Positions 12,180 through 26,100 of a DNA stretch of 64,000 nucleotides are shown here, one piece after another. This stretch comes from Rhynchopus euleeides (taxonomy: Eukaryota > Euglenozoa > Diplonemea > Diplonemida > Diplonemidae), in NCBI GenBank assembly GCA_963210315.1, contig OY723281.1:682001-746000 (forward strand). Reading direction: 5' to 3'. Both the position numbers and the translations under genes were made by a program. The notes below the pieces were generated by a model. That model was not told the origin of the DNA. It was given only the letters and a program-made list of their open reading frames with translations, and made no database searches. The stretch's first letter is position 1. Each line of letters opens with the position of its first letter.

Positions 12180-15100
12180 TCTCGCGTGGGGCGGGAAAGT
12201 CTCGGGGCAATCTCGCCTGGGGCGGGAAAGTATCGGGGCAATCTCGCCTGGGGCGGGAAAGTACCGGGGCAATCTCGCCCGGGGCGGGAAAGTATCGGGG
12301 CAATCTCGCCTGGGGCGGGAAAGTATCGGGGCAATCTCGCGTGGGGCGGGAAAGTATCGGGGCAATCTCGCCCGGGGCGGGAAAGTATCGGGGCAATCTC
12401 GCCTGGGGCGGGAAAGTACCGGGGCAATCTCGCCTGGGGCGGGAAAGTATCGGGACAATCTCGCCTGGGGCGGGAAAGTATCGGGGCAATCTCGCCTGGG
12501 GCGGGAAAGTATCGGGGCAATCTCGCGTGGGGCGGGAAAGTATCGGGGCAATCTCGCCCGGGGCGGGAAAGTATCGGGGCAATCTCGCCTGGGGCGGGAA
12601 AGTACCGGGGCAATCTCGCCTGGGGCGGGAAAGTATCGGGGCAATCTCGCCTGGGGCGGGAAAGTACCGGGGCAATCTCGCCCGGGGCGGGAAAGTATCG
12701 GGGCAATCTCGCCTGGGGCGGGAAAGTATCGGGGCAATCTCGCCTGGGGCGGGAAAGTATCGGGGCAATCTCGCCTGGGGCGGGAAAGTATCGGGGCAAT
12801 CTCGCCTGGGGCGGGAAAGTACCGGGGCAATCTCGCCTGGGGCGGGAAAGTGACGGGGCAATCTCGCCTGGGGCGGGAAAGTATCGGGGCAATCTCGCCT
12901 GGGGCGGGAAAGTACCGGGGCAATCTCGCCTGGGGCGGGAAAGTATCGGGGCAGTCTCGCGTGGGGCGGGAAAGTATCGGGGCAATCTCGCCCGGGGCGG
13001 GAAAGTATCGGGGCAATCTCGCCTGGGGCGGGAAAGTACCGGGGCAATCTCGCCTGGGGCGGGAAAGTATTGGGGCAATCTCGCCTGGGGCGGGAAAGTA
13101 CCGGGGCAATCTCGCCCGGGGCGGGAAAGTATCGGGGCAATCTCGCCTGGGGCGGGAAAGTATCGGGGCAATCTCGCCTGGGGCGGGAAAGTATCGGGGC
13201 AATCTCGCGTGGGGCGGGAAAGTATCGGGGCAATCTCGCCCGGGGCGGGAAAGTATCGGGGCAATCTCGCCTGGGGCGGGAAAGTACCGGGGCAATCTCG
13301 CCTGGGGCGGGAAAGTATTGGGGCAATCTCGCCTGGGGCGGGAAAGTACCGGGGCAATCTCGCCCGGGGCGGGCAAGTATCGGGGCAATCTCGCCTGGGG
13401 CGGGAAAGTGTCGGAGCAATCTCGCCTGGGGCGGGAAAGTATCGGGGCAATCTCGCCTGGGGCGGGAAAGTACCGGGGCAATCTCGCCTGGGGCGGGAAA
13501 GTGTCGGGGCAATGTCGCCTGGGGCGGGAAAGTATCGGGGCAATCTCGCCCGGGGCGGGAAAGTATCGGGGCAATCTCGCCTGGGGCGGGAAAGTGTCGG
13601 GGCAATCTCGCCTGGGGCGGGAAAGTATCGGGGCAATCTCGCCTGGGGCGGGAAAGCACCGGGGCAATCTCGCCCGGGGCGGGAAAGTATCGGGGCAATC
13701 TCGCCTGGGGCGGGAAAGTGTCGGGGCAATCTCGCCTGGGGCGGGAAAGTATCGGGGCAATCTCGCCTGGGGCGGGAAAGTATCGGGGCAATCTCGCCTG
13801 GGGCGGGAAAGCACCGGGGCAATCTCGCCCGGGGCGGGAAAGTATCGGGGCAATCTCGCCTGGGGCGGGAAAGTATCGGGGCAATCTCGCCTGGGGCGGG
13901 AAAGTACCGGGGCAATCTCGCCTGGGGCGGGAAAGTGTCGGGGCAATCTCGCCTGGGGCGGGAAAGTATCGGGGCAATCTCGCCTGGGGCGGGAAAGTAT
14001 CGGGGCAATCTCGCCCGGGGCGGGAAAGTATCGGGGCAATCTCGCCTGGGGCGGGAAAGTGTCGGGGCAATCTCGCCTGGGGCGGGAAAGTATCGGGGCA
14101 ATCTCGCCTGGGGCGGGAAAGTACCGGGGCAATCTCGCCTGGGGCGGGAAAGTATCGGGGCAATCTCGCCTGGGGCGGGAAAGTATCGGGGCAATCTCGC
14201 CCGGGGCGGGAAAGTATCGGGGCAATCTCGCCTGGGGCGGGAAAGTACCGGGGCAATCTCGCCTGGGGCGGGAAAGTGTCGGGGCAATCTCGCCTGGGGC
14301 GGGAAAGTATCGGGGCAATCTCGCCTGGGGCGGGAAAGTACCGGGGCAATCTCGCCCGGGGCGGGAAAGTATCGGGGCAATCTCGCCTGGGGCGGGAAAG
14401 TATCGGGGCAATCTCGCCTGGGGCGGGAAAGTACCGGGGCAATCTCGCGTGGGGCGGGAAAGTCTCGGGGCAATCTCGCCTGGGGCGGGAAAGTATCGGG
14501 GCAATCTCGCCCGGGGCGGGAAAGTATCGGGGCAATCTCGCCTGGGGCGGGAAAGTATCGGGGCAATCTCGCGTGGGGCGGGAAAGTATCGGGGCAATCT
14601 CGCCCGGGGCGGGAAAGTATCGGGGCAATCTCGCCTGGGGCGGGAAAGTACCGGGGCAATCTCGCCTGGGGCGGGAAAGTATCGGGACAATCTCGCCTGG
14701 GGCGGGAAAGTATCGGGGCAATCTCGCCTGGGGCGGGAAAGTATCGGGGCAATCTCGCGTGGGGCGGGAAAGTATCGGGGCAATCTCGCCCGGGGCGGGA
14801 AAGTATCGGGGCAATCTCGCCTGGGGCGGGAAAGTACCGGGGCAATCTCGCCTGGGGCGGGAAAGTATCGGGGCAATCTCGCCTGGGGCGGGAAAGTACC
14901 GGGGCAATCTCGCCCGGGGCGGGAAAGTATCGGGGCAATCTCGCCTGGGGCGGGAAAGTATCGGGGCAATCTCGCCTGGGGCGGGAAAGTATCGGGGCAA
15001 TCTCGCCTGGGGCGGGAAAGTATCGGGGCAATCTCGCCTGGGGCGGGAAAGTACCGGGGCAATCTCGCCTGGGGCGGGAAAGTGACGGGGCAATCTCGCC

Positions 15101-15900
15101 TGGGGCGGGAAAGTATCGGGGCAATCTCGCCTGGGGCGGGAAAGTACCGGGGCAATCTCGCCTGGGGCGGGAAAGTATCGGGGCAGTCTCGCGTGGGGCG
15201 GGAAAGTATCGGGGCAATCTCGCCCGGGGCGGCAAAGTATCGGGGCAATCTCGCCTGGGGCGGGAAAGTACCGGGGCAATCTCGCCTGGGGCGGGAAAGT
15301 ATTGGGGCAATCTCGCCTGGGGCGGGAAAGTACCGGGGCAATCTCGCCCGGGGCGGGAAAGTATCGGGGCAATCTCGCCTGGGGCGGGAAAGTATCGGGG
15401 CAATCTCGCCTGGGGCGGGAAAGTATCGGGGCAATCTCGCCCGGGGCGGGAAAGTATCGGGGCAATCTCGCCTGGGGCGGGAAAGTACCGGGGCAATCTC
15501 GCCTGGGGCGGGAAAGTATTGGGGCAATCTCGCCTGGGGCGGGAAAGTACCGGGGCAATCTCGCCCGGGGCGGGCAAGTATCGGGGCAATCTCGCCTGGG
15601 GCGGGAAAGTGTCGGAGCAATCTCGCCTGGGGCGGGAAAGTATCGGGGCAATCTCGCCTGGGGCGGGAAAGTACCGGGGCAATCTCGCCTGGGGCGGGAA
15701 AGTGTCGGGGCAATGTCGCCTGGGGCGGGAAAGTATCGGGGCAATCTCGCCCGGGGCGGGAAAGTATCGGGGCAATCTCGCCTGGGGCGGGAAAGTGTCG
15801 GGGCAATCTCGCCTGGGGCGGGAAAGTATCGGGGCAATCTCGCCTGGGGCGGGAAAGCACCGGGGCAATCTCGCCCGGGGCGGGAAAGTATCGGGGCAAT
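12180..15900. repeat. Higher-order duplication inside array 3, offset of 71-73 monomers
   Basis: Marker variants recur at offsets of 2,263 bp (gcgtgg at 12184 and 14447), 2,232 bp (cgggacaa at 12451 and 14683; gcagtctcgcg at 12951 and 15183; gtattgg at 13067 and 15299) and 2,201 bp (gtattgg at 13315 and 15516; gggcaagta at 13371 and 15572; aatgtcgcc at 13511 and 15712). This is a block of roughly 1.5 kb present twice, from which single monomers have since been lost, stepping the offset from 73 to 72 to 71 units. Confidence 0.85.
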
Positions 15901-18900
15901 CTCGCCTGGGGCGGGAAAGTACCGGGGCAATCTCGCCTGGGGCGGGAAAGTGTCGGGGCAATCTCGCCTGGGGCGGGAAAGTATCGGGGCAATCTCGCCC
16001 GGGGCGGGAAAGTATCGGGGCAATCTCGCCTGGGGCGGGAAAGTATCGGGGCAATCTCGCCTGGGGCGGGAAAGTACCGGGGCAATCTCGCCTGGGGCGG
16101 GAAAGTGTCGGGGCAATCTCGCCTGGGGCGGGAAAGTATCGGGGCAATCTCGCCTGGGGCGGGAAAGTATCGGGGCAATCTCGCCCGGGGCGGGAAAGTA
16201 TCGGGGCAATCTCGCCTGGGGCGGGAAAGTGTCGGGGCAATCTCGCCTGGGGCGGGAAAGTATCGGGGCAATCTCGCCTGGGGCGGGAAAGTACCGGGGC
16301 AATCTCGCCTGGGGCGGGAAAGTATCGGGGCAATCTCGCCTGGGGCGGGAAAGTATCGGGGCAATCTCGCCCGGGGCGGGAAAGTATCGGGGCAATCTCG
16401 CCTGGGGCGGGAAAGTACCGGGGCAATCTCGCCTGGGGCGGGAAAGTGTCGGGGCAATCTCGCCTGGGGCGGGAAAGTATCGGGGCAATCTCGCCTGGGG
16501 CGGGAAAGTACCGGGGCAATCTCGCCCGGGGCGGGAAAGTATCGGGGCAATCTCGCCTGGGGCGGGAAAGTACCGGGGCAATCTCGCCCGGGGCGGGAAA
16601 GTATCGGGGCAATCTCGCCTGGGGCGGGAAAGTACCGGGGCAATCTCGCCTGGGGCGGGAAAGTATCGGGGCAATCTCGCCTGGGGCGGGAAAGTACCGG
16701 GGCAATCTCGCCCGGGGCGGGAAAGTATCGGGGCAATCTCGCCTGGGGCGGGAAAGTATCGGGGCAATCTCGCCTGGGGCGGGAAAGTATCGGGGCAATC
16801 TCGCCTGGGGCGGGAAAGTATCGGGGCAATCTCGCCTGGGGCGGGAAAGTACCGGGGCAATCTCTCCTGGGGCGGGAAAGTGACGGGGCAATCTCGCCTG
16901 GGGCGGGAAAGTATCGGGGCAATCTCGCCTGGGGCGGGAAAGTATCGGGGCAATCTCGCCCGGGGCGGGAAAGTATCGGGGCAATCTCGCCTGGGGCGGG
17001 AAAGTGTCGGGGCAATCTCGCCTGGGGCGGGAAAGTATCGGGGCAATCTCGCCTGGGGCGGGAAAGTACCGGGGCAATCTCGCCTGGGGCGGGAAAGTAT
17101 CGGGGCAATCTCGCCTGGGGCGGGAAAGTATCGGGGCAATCTCGCCTGGGGCGGGAAAGTATCGGGGCAATCTCGCCCGGGGCGGGAAAGTATCGGGGCA
17201 ATCTCGCCTGGGGCGGGAAAGTACCGGGGCAATCTCGCCTGGGGCGGGAAAGTGTCGGGGCAATCTCGCCTGGGGCGGGAAAGTACCGGGGCAATCTCGC
17301 CTGGGGCGGGAAAGTGTCGGGGCAATCTCGCCTGGGGCGGGAAAGTATCGGGGCAATCTCGCCTGGGGCGGGAAAGTACCGGGGCAATCTCGCCCGGGGC
17401 GGGAAAGTATCGGGGCAATCTCGCCTGGGGCGGGAAAGTACCGGGGCAATCTCGCCTGGGGCGGGAAAGTGTCGGGGCAATCTCGCCTGGGGCGGGAAAG
17501 TATCGGGGCAATCTCGCCTGGGGCGGGAAAGTACCGGGGCAATCTCGCCCGGGGCGGGAAAGTATCGGGGCAATCTCGCCTGGGGCGGGAAAGTATCGGG
17601 GCAATCTCGCCTGGGGCGGGAAAGTATCGGGGCAATCTCGCCTGGGGCGGGAAAGTACCGGGGCAATCTCGCGTGGGGCGGGAAAGTCTCGGGGCAATCT
17701 CGCCTGGGGCGGGAAAGTACCGGGGCAATCTCGCCCGGGGCGGGAAAGTATCGGGGCAATCTCGCCTGGGGCGGGAAAGTATCGGGGCAATCTCGCGTGG
17801 GGCGGGAAAGTATCGGGGCAATCTCGCCCGGGGCGGGAAAGTATCGGGGCAATCTCGCCTGGGGCGGGAAAGTACCGGGGCAATCTCGCCTGGGGCGGGA
17901 AAGTATCGGGACAATCTCGCCTGGGGCGGGAAAGTATCGGGGCAATCTCGCCTGGGGCGGGAAAGTATCGGGGCAATCTCGCGTGGGGCGGGAAAGTGTC
18001 GGGGCAATCTCGCCTGGGGCGGGAAAGTATCGGGGCAATCTCGCCTGGGGCGGGAAAGTACCGGGGCAATCTCGCCCGGGGCGGGAAAGTATCGGGGCAA
18101 TCTCGCCTGGGGCGGGAAAGTATCGGGGCAATCTCGCCTGGGGCGGGAAAGTATCGGGGCAATCTCGCCTGGGGCGGGAAAGTATCGGGGCAATCTCGCC
18201 TGGGGCGGGAAAGTACCGGGGCAATCTCGCGTGGGGCGGGAAAGTCTCGGGGCAATCTCGCCTGGGGCGGGAAAGTATCGGGGCAATCTCGCCTGGGGCG
18301 GGAAAGTACCGGGGCAATCTCGCCCGGGGCGGGAAAGTATCGGGGCAATCTCGCGTGGGGCGGGAAAGTATCGGGGCAATCTCGCGTGGGGCGGGAAAGT
18401 ATCGGGGCAATCTCGCCCGGGGCGGGAAAGTATCGGGGCAATCTCGCCTGGGGCGGGAAAGTACCGGGGCAATCTCGCCTGGGGCGGGAAAGTATCGGGA
18501 CAATCTCGCCTGGGGCGGGAAAGTATCGGGGCAATCTCGCCTGGGGCGGGAAAGTATCGGGGCAATCTCGCGTGGGGCGGGAAAGTATCGGGGCAATCTC
18601 GCCCGGGGCGGGAAAGTATCGGGGCAATCTCGCCTGGGGCGGGAAAGTACCGGGGCAATCTCGCCTGGGGCGGGAAAGTGACGGGGCAATCTCGCCTGGG
18701 GCGGGAAAGTATCGGGGCAATCTCGCGTGGGGCGGGAAAGTATCGGGGCAATCTCGCCCGGGGCGGGAAAGTATCGGGGCAATCTCGCCTGGGGCGGGAA
18801 AGTACCGGGGCAATCTCTCCTGGGGCGGGAAAGTGACGGGGCAATCTCGCCTGGGGCGGGAAAGTATCGGGGCAATCTCGCCTGGGGCGGGAAAGTATCG

Positions 18901-19189
18901 GGGCAATCTCGCCCGGGGCGGGAAAGTATCGGGGCAATCTCGCCTGGGGCGGGAAAGTGTCGGGGCAATCTCGCCTGGGGCGGGAAAGTATCGGGGCAAT
19001 CTCGCCTGGGGCGGGAAAGTACCGGGGCAATCTCGCCTGGGGCGGGAAAGTATCGGGGCAATCTCGCCTGGGGCGGGAAAGTATCGGGGCAATCTCGCCT
19101 GGGGCGGGAAAGTATCGGGGCAATCTCGCCCGGGGCGGGAAAGTATCGGGGCAATCTCGCCTGGGGCGGGAAAGTACCGGGGCAATCTC

Positions 19190-22100
19190 GCCTGGGGCGG
19201 GAAAGTATCGGGGCAATCTCGCCTGGGGCGGGAAAGTACCGGGGCAATCTCGCCCGGGGCGGGAAAGTATCGGGGCAATCTCGCCTGGGGCGGGAAAGTA
19301 TCGGGGCAATCTCGCCTGGGGCGGGAAAGTATCGGGGCAATCTCGCCTGGGGCGGGAAAGTATCGGGGCAATCTCGCCTGGGGCGGGAAAGTACCGGGGC
19401 AATCTCGCCTGGGGCGGGAAAGTGACGGGGCAATCTCGCCTGGGGCGGGAAAGTATCGGGGCAATCTCGCCTGGGGCGGGAAAGTACCGGGGCAATCTCG
19501 CCTGGGGCGGGAAAGTATCGGGGCAGTCTCGCGTGGGGCGGGAAAGTATCGGGGCAATCTCGCCCGGGGCGGGAAAGTATCGGGGCAATCTCGCCTGGGG
19601 CGGGAAAGTACCGGGGCAATCTCGCCTGGGGCGGGAAAGTATTGGGGCAATCTCGCCTGGGGCGGGAAAGTACCGGGGCAATCTCGCCCGGGGCGGGAAA
19701 GTATCGGGGCAATCTCGCCTGGGGCGGGAAAGTATCGGGGCAATCTCGCCTGGGGCGGGAAAGTATCGGGGCAATCTCGCGTGGGGCGGGAAAGTATCGG
19801 GGCAATCTCGCCCGGGGCGGGAAAGTATCGGGGCAATCTCGCCTGGGGCGGGAAAGTACCGGGGCAATCTCGCCTGGGGCGGGAAAGTATTGGGGCAATC
19901 TCGCCTGGGGCGGGAAAGTACCGGGGCAATCTCGCCCGGGGCGGGAAAGTATCGGGGCAATCTCGCCTGGGGCGGGAAAGTGTCGGAGCAATCTCGCCTG
20001 GGGCGGGAAAGTATCGGGGCAATCTCGCCTGGGGCGGGAAAGTGTCGGGGCAATCTCGCCTGGGGCGGGAAAGTGTCGGGGCAATCTCGCCTGGGGCGGG
20101 AAAGTATCGGGGCAATCTCGCCCGGGGCGGGAAAGTATCGGGGCAATCTCGCCTGGGGCGGGAAAGTATCGGGGCAATCTCGCCTGGGGCGGGAAAGTAC
20201 CGGGGCAATCTCGCCTGGGGCGGGAAAGTATCGGGGCAATCTCGCCTGGGGCGGGAAAGTATCGGGGCAATCTCGCCCGGGGCGGGAAAGTATCGGGGCA
20301 ATCTCGCCTGGGGCGGGAAAGTACCGGGGCAATCTCGCCTGGGGCGGGAAATTGTCGGGGCAATCTCGCCTGGGGCGGGAAAGTATCGGGGCAATCTCGC
20401 CTGGGGCGGGAAAGTACCGGGGCAATCTCGCCCGGGGCGGGAAAGTATCGGGGCAATCTCGCCTGGGGCGGGAAAGTATCGGGGCAATCTCGCCTGGGGC
20501 GGGAAAGTACCGGGGCAATCTCGCCTGGGGCGGGAAAGTCTCGGGGCAATCTCGCCTGGGGCGGGAAAGTATCGGGGCAATCTCGCCTGGGGCGGGAAAG
20601 TACCGGGGCAATCTCGCCCGGGGCGGGAAAGTATCGGGGCAATCTCGCCTGGGGCGGGAAAGTACCGGGGCAATCTCGCCTGGGGCGGGAAATTGTCGGG
20701 GCAATCTCGCCTGGGGCGGGAAAGTATCGGGGCAATCTCGCCTGGGGCGGGAAAGTACCGGGGCAATCTCGCCCGGGGCGGGAAAGTATCGGGGCAATCT
20801 CGCCTGGGGCGGGAAAGTGTCGGGGCAATCTCGCCTGGGGCGGGAAAGTACCGGGGCAATCTCGCCTGGGGCGGGAAAGTCTCGGGGCAATCTCGCCTGG
20901 GGCGGGAAAGTATCGGGGCAATCTCGCCTGGGGCGGGAAAGTACCGGGGCAATCTCGCCCGGGGCGGGAAAGTATCGGGGCAATCTCGCCTGGGGCGGGA
21001 AAGTGTCGGGGCAATCTCGCCTGGGGCGGGAAAGTATCGGGGCAATCTCGCCCGGGGCGGGAAAGTATCGGGGCAATCTCGCCTGGGGCGGGAAAGTGTC
21101 GGGGCAATCTCGCCTGGGGCGGGAAAGTATCGGGGCAATCTCGCCTGGGGCGGGAAAGTACCGGGGCAATCTCGCCTGGGGCGGGAAAGTATCGGGGCAA
21201 TCTCGCCTGGGGCGGGAAAGTATCGGGGCAATCTCGCCTGGGGCGGGAAAGTATCGGGGCAATCTCGCCCGGGGCGGGAAAGTATCGGGGCAATCTCGCC
21301 TGGGGCGGGAAAGTACCGGGGCAATCTCGCCTGGGGCGGGAAAGTGTCGGGGCAATCTCGCCTGGGGCGGGAAAGTATCGGGGCAATCTCGCCTGGGGCG
21401 GGAAAGTACCGGGGCAATCTCGCCCGGGGCGGGAAAGTATCGGGGCAATCTCGCCTGGGGCGGGAAAGTATCGGGGCAATCTCGCCTGGGGCGGGAAAGT
21501 ACCGGGGCAATCTCGCCTGGGGCGGGAAAGTCTCGGGGCAGTCTCGCCTGGGGCGGGAAAGTACCGGGGCAATCTCGCCCGGGGCGGGAAAGTATCGGGG
21601 CAATCTCGCCTGGGGCGGGAAAGTATCGGGGCAATCTCGCGTGGGGCGGGAAAGTATCGGGGCAATCTCGCCCGGGGCGGGAAAGTATCGGGGCAATCTC
21701 GCCTGGGGCGGGAAAGTACCGGGGCAATCTCGCCTGGGGCGGGAAAGTATCGGGGCAATCTCGCCCGGGGCGGGAAAGTATCGGGGCAATCTCGCCTGGG
21801 GCGGGAAAGTATCGGGGCAATCTCGCCTGGGGCGGGAAAGTATCGGGGCAATCTCGCCTGGGGCGGGAAAGTACCGGGGCAATCTCGCCTGGGGCGGGAA
21901 AGTATCGGGGCAATCTCGCCCGGGGCGGGAAAGTATCGGGGCAATCTCGCCTGGGGCGGGAAAGTACCGGGGCAATCTCGCCCGGGGCGGGAAAGTATCG
22001 GGGCAATCTCGCCTGGGGCGGGAAAGTATCGGGGCAATCTCGCCTGGGGCGGGAAAGTATCGGGGCAATCTCGCCTGGGGCGGGAAAGTACCGGGGCAAT

Positions 22101-22905
22101 CTCGCCTGGGGCGGGAAAGTATCGGGGCAATCTCGCCTGGGGCGGGAAAGTACCGGGGCAATCTCGCCCGGGGCGGGAAAGTATCGGGGCAATCTCGCCT
22201 GGGGCGGGAAAGTATCGGGGCAATCTCGCCTGGGGCGGGAAAGTATCGGGGCAATCTCGCCTGGGGCGGGAAAGTATCGGGGCAATCTCGCCTGGGGCGG
22301 GAAAGTACCGGGGCAATCTCGCCTGGGGCGGGAAAGTGACGGGGCAATCTCGCCTGGGGCGGGAAAGTATCGGGGCAATCTCGCCTGGGGCGGGAAAGTA
22401 CCGGGGCAATCTCGCCTGGGGCGGGAAAGTATCGGGGCAGTCTCGCGTGGGGCGGGAAAGTATCGGGGCAATCTCGCCCGGGGCGGGAAAGTATCGGGGC
22501 AATCTCGCCTGGGGCGGGAAAGTACCGGGGCAATCTCGCCTGGGGCGGGAAAGTATTGGGGCAATCTCGCCTGGGGCGGGAAAGTACCGGGGCAATCTCG
22601 CCCGGGGCGGGAAAGTATCGGGGCAATCTCGCCTGGGGCGGGAAAGTATCGGGGCAATCTCGCCTGGGGCGGGAAAGTATCGGGGCAATCTCGCGTGGGG
22701 CGGGAAAGTATCGGGGCAATCTCGCCCGGGGCGGGAAAGTATCGGGGCAATCTCGCCTGGGGCGGGAAAGTACCGGGGCAATCTCGCCTGGGGCGGGAAA
22801 GTATTGGGGCAATCTCGCCTGGGGCGGGAAAGTACCGGGGCAATCTCGCCCGGGGCGGGAAAGTATCGGGGCAATCTCGCCTGGGGCGGGAAAGTGTCGG
22901 AGCAA
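19190..22905. repeat. Higher-order duplication inside array 3, offset 2,914 bp (94 monomers)
   Basis: Five markers share an exact 2,914-bp offset: gtgac at 19422 and 22336, gcagtctcgcg at 19523 and 22437, gtattgg at 19639 and 22553 and again at 19887 and 22801, and gtcggagca at about 19982 and 22896. The duplicated part is roughly 0.8 kb. The same marker block also occurs at 12850-13315 and 15082-15516, giving four copies. Confidence 0.85.
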
Positions 22906-23149
22906 TCTCGCCTGGGGCGGGAAAGTATCGGGGCAATCTCGCCTGGGGCGGGAAAGTACCGGGGCAATCTCGCCTGGGGCGGGAAAGTGTCGGGGCAATC
23001 TCGCCTGGGGCGGGAAAGTATCGGGGCAATCTCGCCCGGGGCGGGAAAGTATCGGGGCAATCTCGCCTGGGGCGGGAAAGTGTCGGGGCAATCTCGCCTG
23101 GGGCGGGAAAGTATCGGGGCAATCTCGCCTGGGGCGGGAAAGCACCGGG

Positions 23150-26100
23150 GCAATCTCGCCCGGGGCGGGAAAGTATCGGGGCAATCTCGCCTGGGGCGGG
23201 AAAGTACCGGGGCAATCTCGCCTGGGGCGGGAAAGTGTCGGGGCAATCTCGCCTGGGGCGGGAAAGTATCGGGGCAATCTCGCCCGGGGCGGGAAAGTAT
23301 CGGGGCAATCTCGCCTGGGGCGGGAAAGTATCGGGGCAATCTCGCCTGGGGCGGGAAAGTACCGGGGCAATCTCGCCTGGGGCGGGAAAGTATCGGGGCA
23401 ATCTCGCCTGGGGCGGGAAAGTATCGGGGCAATCTCGCCTGGGGCGGGAAAGTATCGGGGCAATCTCGCCCGGGGCGGGAAAGTATCGGGGCAATCTCGC
23501 CTGGGGCGGGAAAGTACCGGGGCAATCTCGCCTGGGGCGGGAAATTGTCGGGGCAATCTCGCCTGGGGCGGGAAAGTATCGGGGCAATCTCGCCTGGGGC
23601 GGGAACGTATCGGGGCAATCTCGCCCGGGGCGGGAAAGTATCGGGGCAATCTCGCCTGGGGCGGGAAAGTATCGGGGCAATCTCGCCTGGGGCGGGAAAG
23701 TACCGGGGCAATCTCGCCTGGGGCGGGAAAGTATCGGGGCAATCTCGCCTGGGGCGGGAAAGTATCGGGGCAATCTCGCCTGGGGCGGGAAAGTATCGGG
23801 GCAATCTCGCCCGGGGCGGGAAAGTATCGGGGCAATCTCGCCTGGGGCGGGAAAGTACCGGGGCAATCTCGCCTGGGGCGGGAAATTGTCGGGGCAATCT
23901 CGCCTGGGGCGGGAAAGTATCGGGGCAATCTCGCCTGGGGCGGGAAAGTACCGGGGCAATCTCGCCCGGGGCGGGAAAGTATCGGGGCAATCTCGCCTGG
24001 GGCGGGAAAGTATCGGGGCAATCTCGCCTGGGGCGGGAAAGTACCGGGGCAATGTCGCCTGGGGCGGGAAAGTCTCGGGGCAATCTCGCCTGGGGCGGGA
24101 AAGTATCGGGGCAATCTCGCCTGGGGCGGGAAAGTACCGGGGCAATCTCGCCCGGGGCGGGAAAGTATCGGGGCAATCTCGCCTGGGGCGGGAAAGTACC
24201 GGGGCAATCTCGCCTGGGGCGGGAAATTGTCGGGGCAATCTCGCCTGGGGCGGGAAAGTATCGGGGCAATCTCGCCTGGGGCGGGAAAGTACCGGGGCAA
24301 TCTCGCCCGGGGCGGGAAAGTATCGGGGCAATCTCGCCTGGGGCGGGAAAGTATCGGGGCAATCTCGCCTGGGGCGGGAAAGTACCGGGGCAATCTCGCC
24401 CGGGGCGGGAAAGTATCGGGGCAATCTCGCCTGGGGCGGGAAAGTATCGGGGCAATCTCGCCTGGGGCGGGAAAGTACCGGGGCAATCTCGCCTGGGGCG
24501 GGAAAGTCTCGGGGCAATCTCGCCTGGGGCGGGAAAGTATCGGGGCAATCTCGCCTGGGGCGGGAAAGTACCGGGGCAATCTCGCCCGGGGCGGGAAAGT
24601 ATCGGGGCAATCTCGCCTGGGGCGGGAAAGTACCGGGGCAATCTCGCCCGGGGCGGGAAAGTACCGGGGCAATCTCGCCTGGGGCGGGAAATTGTCGGGG
24701 CAATCTCGCCTGGGGCGGGAAAGTATCGGGGCAATCTCGCCTGGGGCGGGAAAGTACCGGGGCAATCTCGCCCGGGGCGGGAAAGTATCGGGGCAATCTC
24801 GCCTGGGGCGGGAAAGTATCGGGGCAATCTCGCCTGGGGCGGGAAAGTACCGGGGCAATCTCGCCTGGGGCGGGAAAGTCTCGGGGCAATCTCGCCTGGG
24901 GCGGGAAAGTATCGGGGCAATCTCGCCTGGGGCGGGAAAGTACCGGGGCAATCTCGCCAGGGGCGGGAAAGTATCGGGGCAATCTCGCCTGGGGCGGGAA
25001 AGTGTCGGGGCAATCTCGCCTGGGGCGGGAAAGTATCGGGGCAATGTCGCCCGGGGCGGGAAAGTATCGGGGCAATCTCGCCTGGGGCGGGAAAGTGTCG
25101 GGGCAATCTCGCCTGGGGCGGGAAAGTATCGGGGCAATCTCGCCTGGGGCGGGAAAGTACCGGGGCAATCTCGCCTGGGGCGGGAAAGTATCGGGGCAAT
25201 CTCGCCTGGGGCGGGAAAGTATCGGGGCAATCTCGCCTGGGGCGGGAAAGTATCGGGGCAATCTCGCCCGGGGCGGGAAAGTATCGGGGCAATCTCGCCT
25301 GGGGCGGGAAAGTACCGGGGCAATCTCGCCTGGGGCGGGAAAGTGTCGGGGCAATCTCGCCTGGGGCGGGAAAGTATCGGGGCAATCTCGCCTGGGGCGG
25401 GAAAGTACCGGGGCAATCTCGCCCGGGGCGGGAAAGTATCGGGGCACTCTCGCCTGGGGCGGGAAAGTATCGGGGCAATCTCGCCTGGGGCGGGAAAGTA
25501 CCGGGGCAATCTCGCCTGGGGCGGGAAAGTCTCGGGGCAGTCTCGCCTGGGGCGGGAAAGTATCGGGGCAATCTCGCCTGGGGCGGGAAAGTACCGGGGC
25601 AATCTCGCCCGGGGCGGGAAAGTATCGGGGCAATCTCGCCTGGGGCGGGAAAGTATCGGGGCAATCTCGCGTGGGGCGGGAAAGTATCGGGGCAATCTCG
25701 CCCGGGGCGGGAAAGTATCGGGGCAATCTCGCCTGGGGCGGGAAAGTACCGGGGCAATCTCGCCAGGGGCGGGAAAGTATCGGGGCAATCTCGCCTGGGG
25801 CGGGAAAGTGTCGGGGCAATCTCGCCTGGGGCGGGAAAGTATCGGGGCAATGTCGCCCGGGGCGGGAAAGTATCGGGGCAATCTCGCCTGGGGCGGGAAA
25901 GTACCGGGGCAATCTCGCCTGGGGCGGGAAAGTGTCGGGGCAATCTCGCCTGGGGCGGGAAAGTATCGGGGCAATCTCGCCCGGGGCGGGAAAGTATCGG
26001 GGCAATCTCGCCTGGGGCGGGAAAGTATCGGGGCAATCTCGCCTGGGGCGGGAAAGTACCGGGGCAATCTCGCCTGGGGCGGGAAAGTATCGGGGCAATC

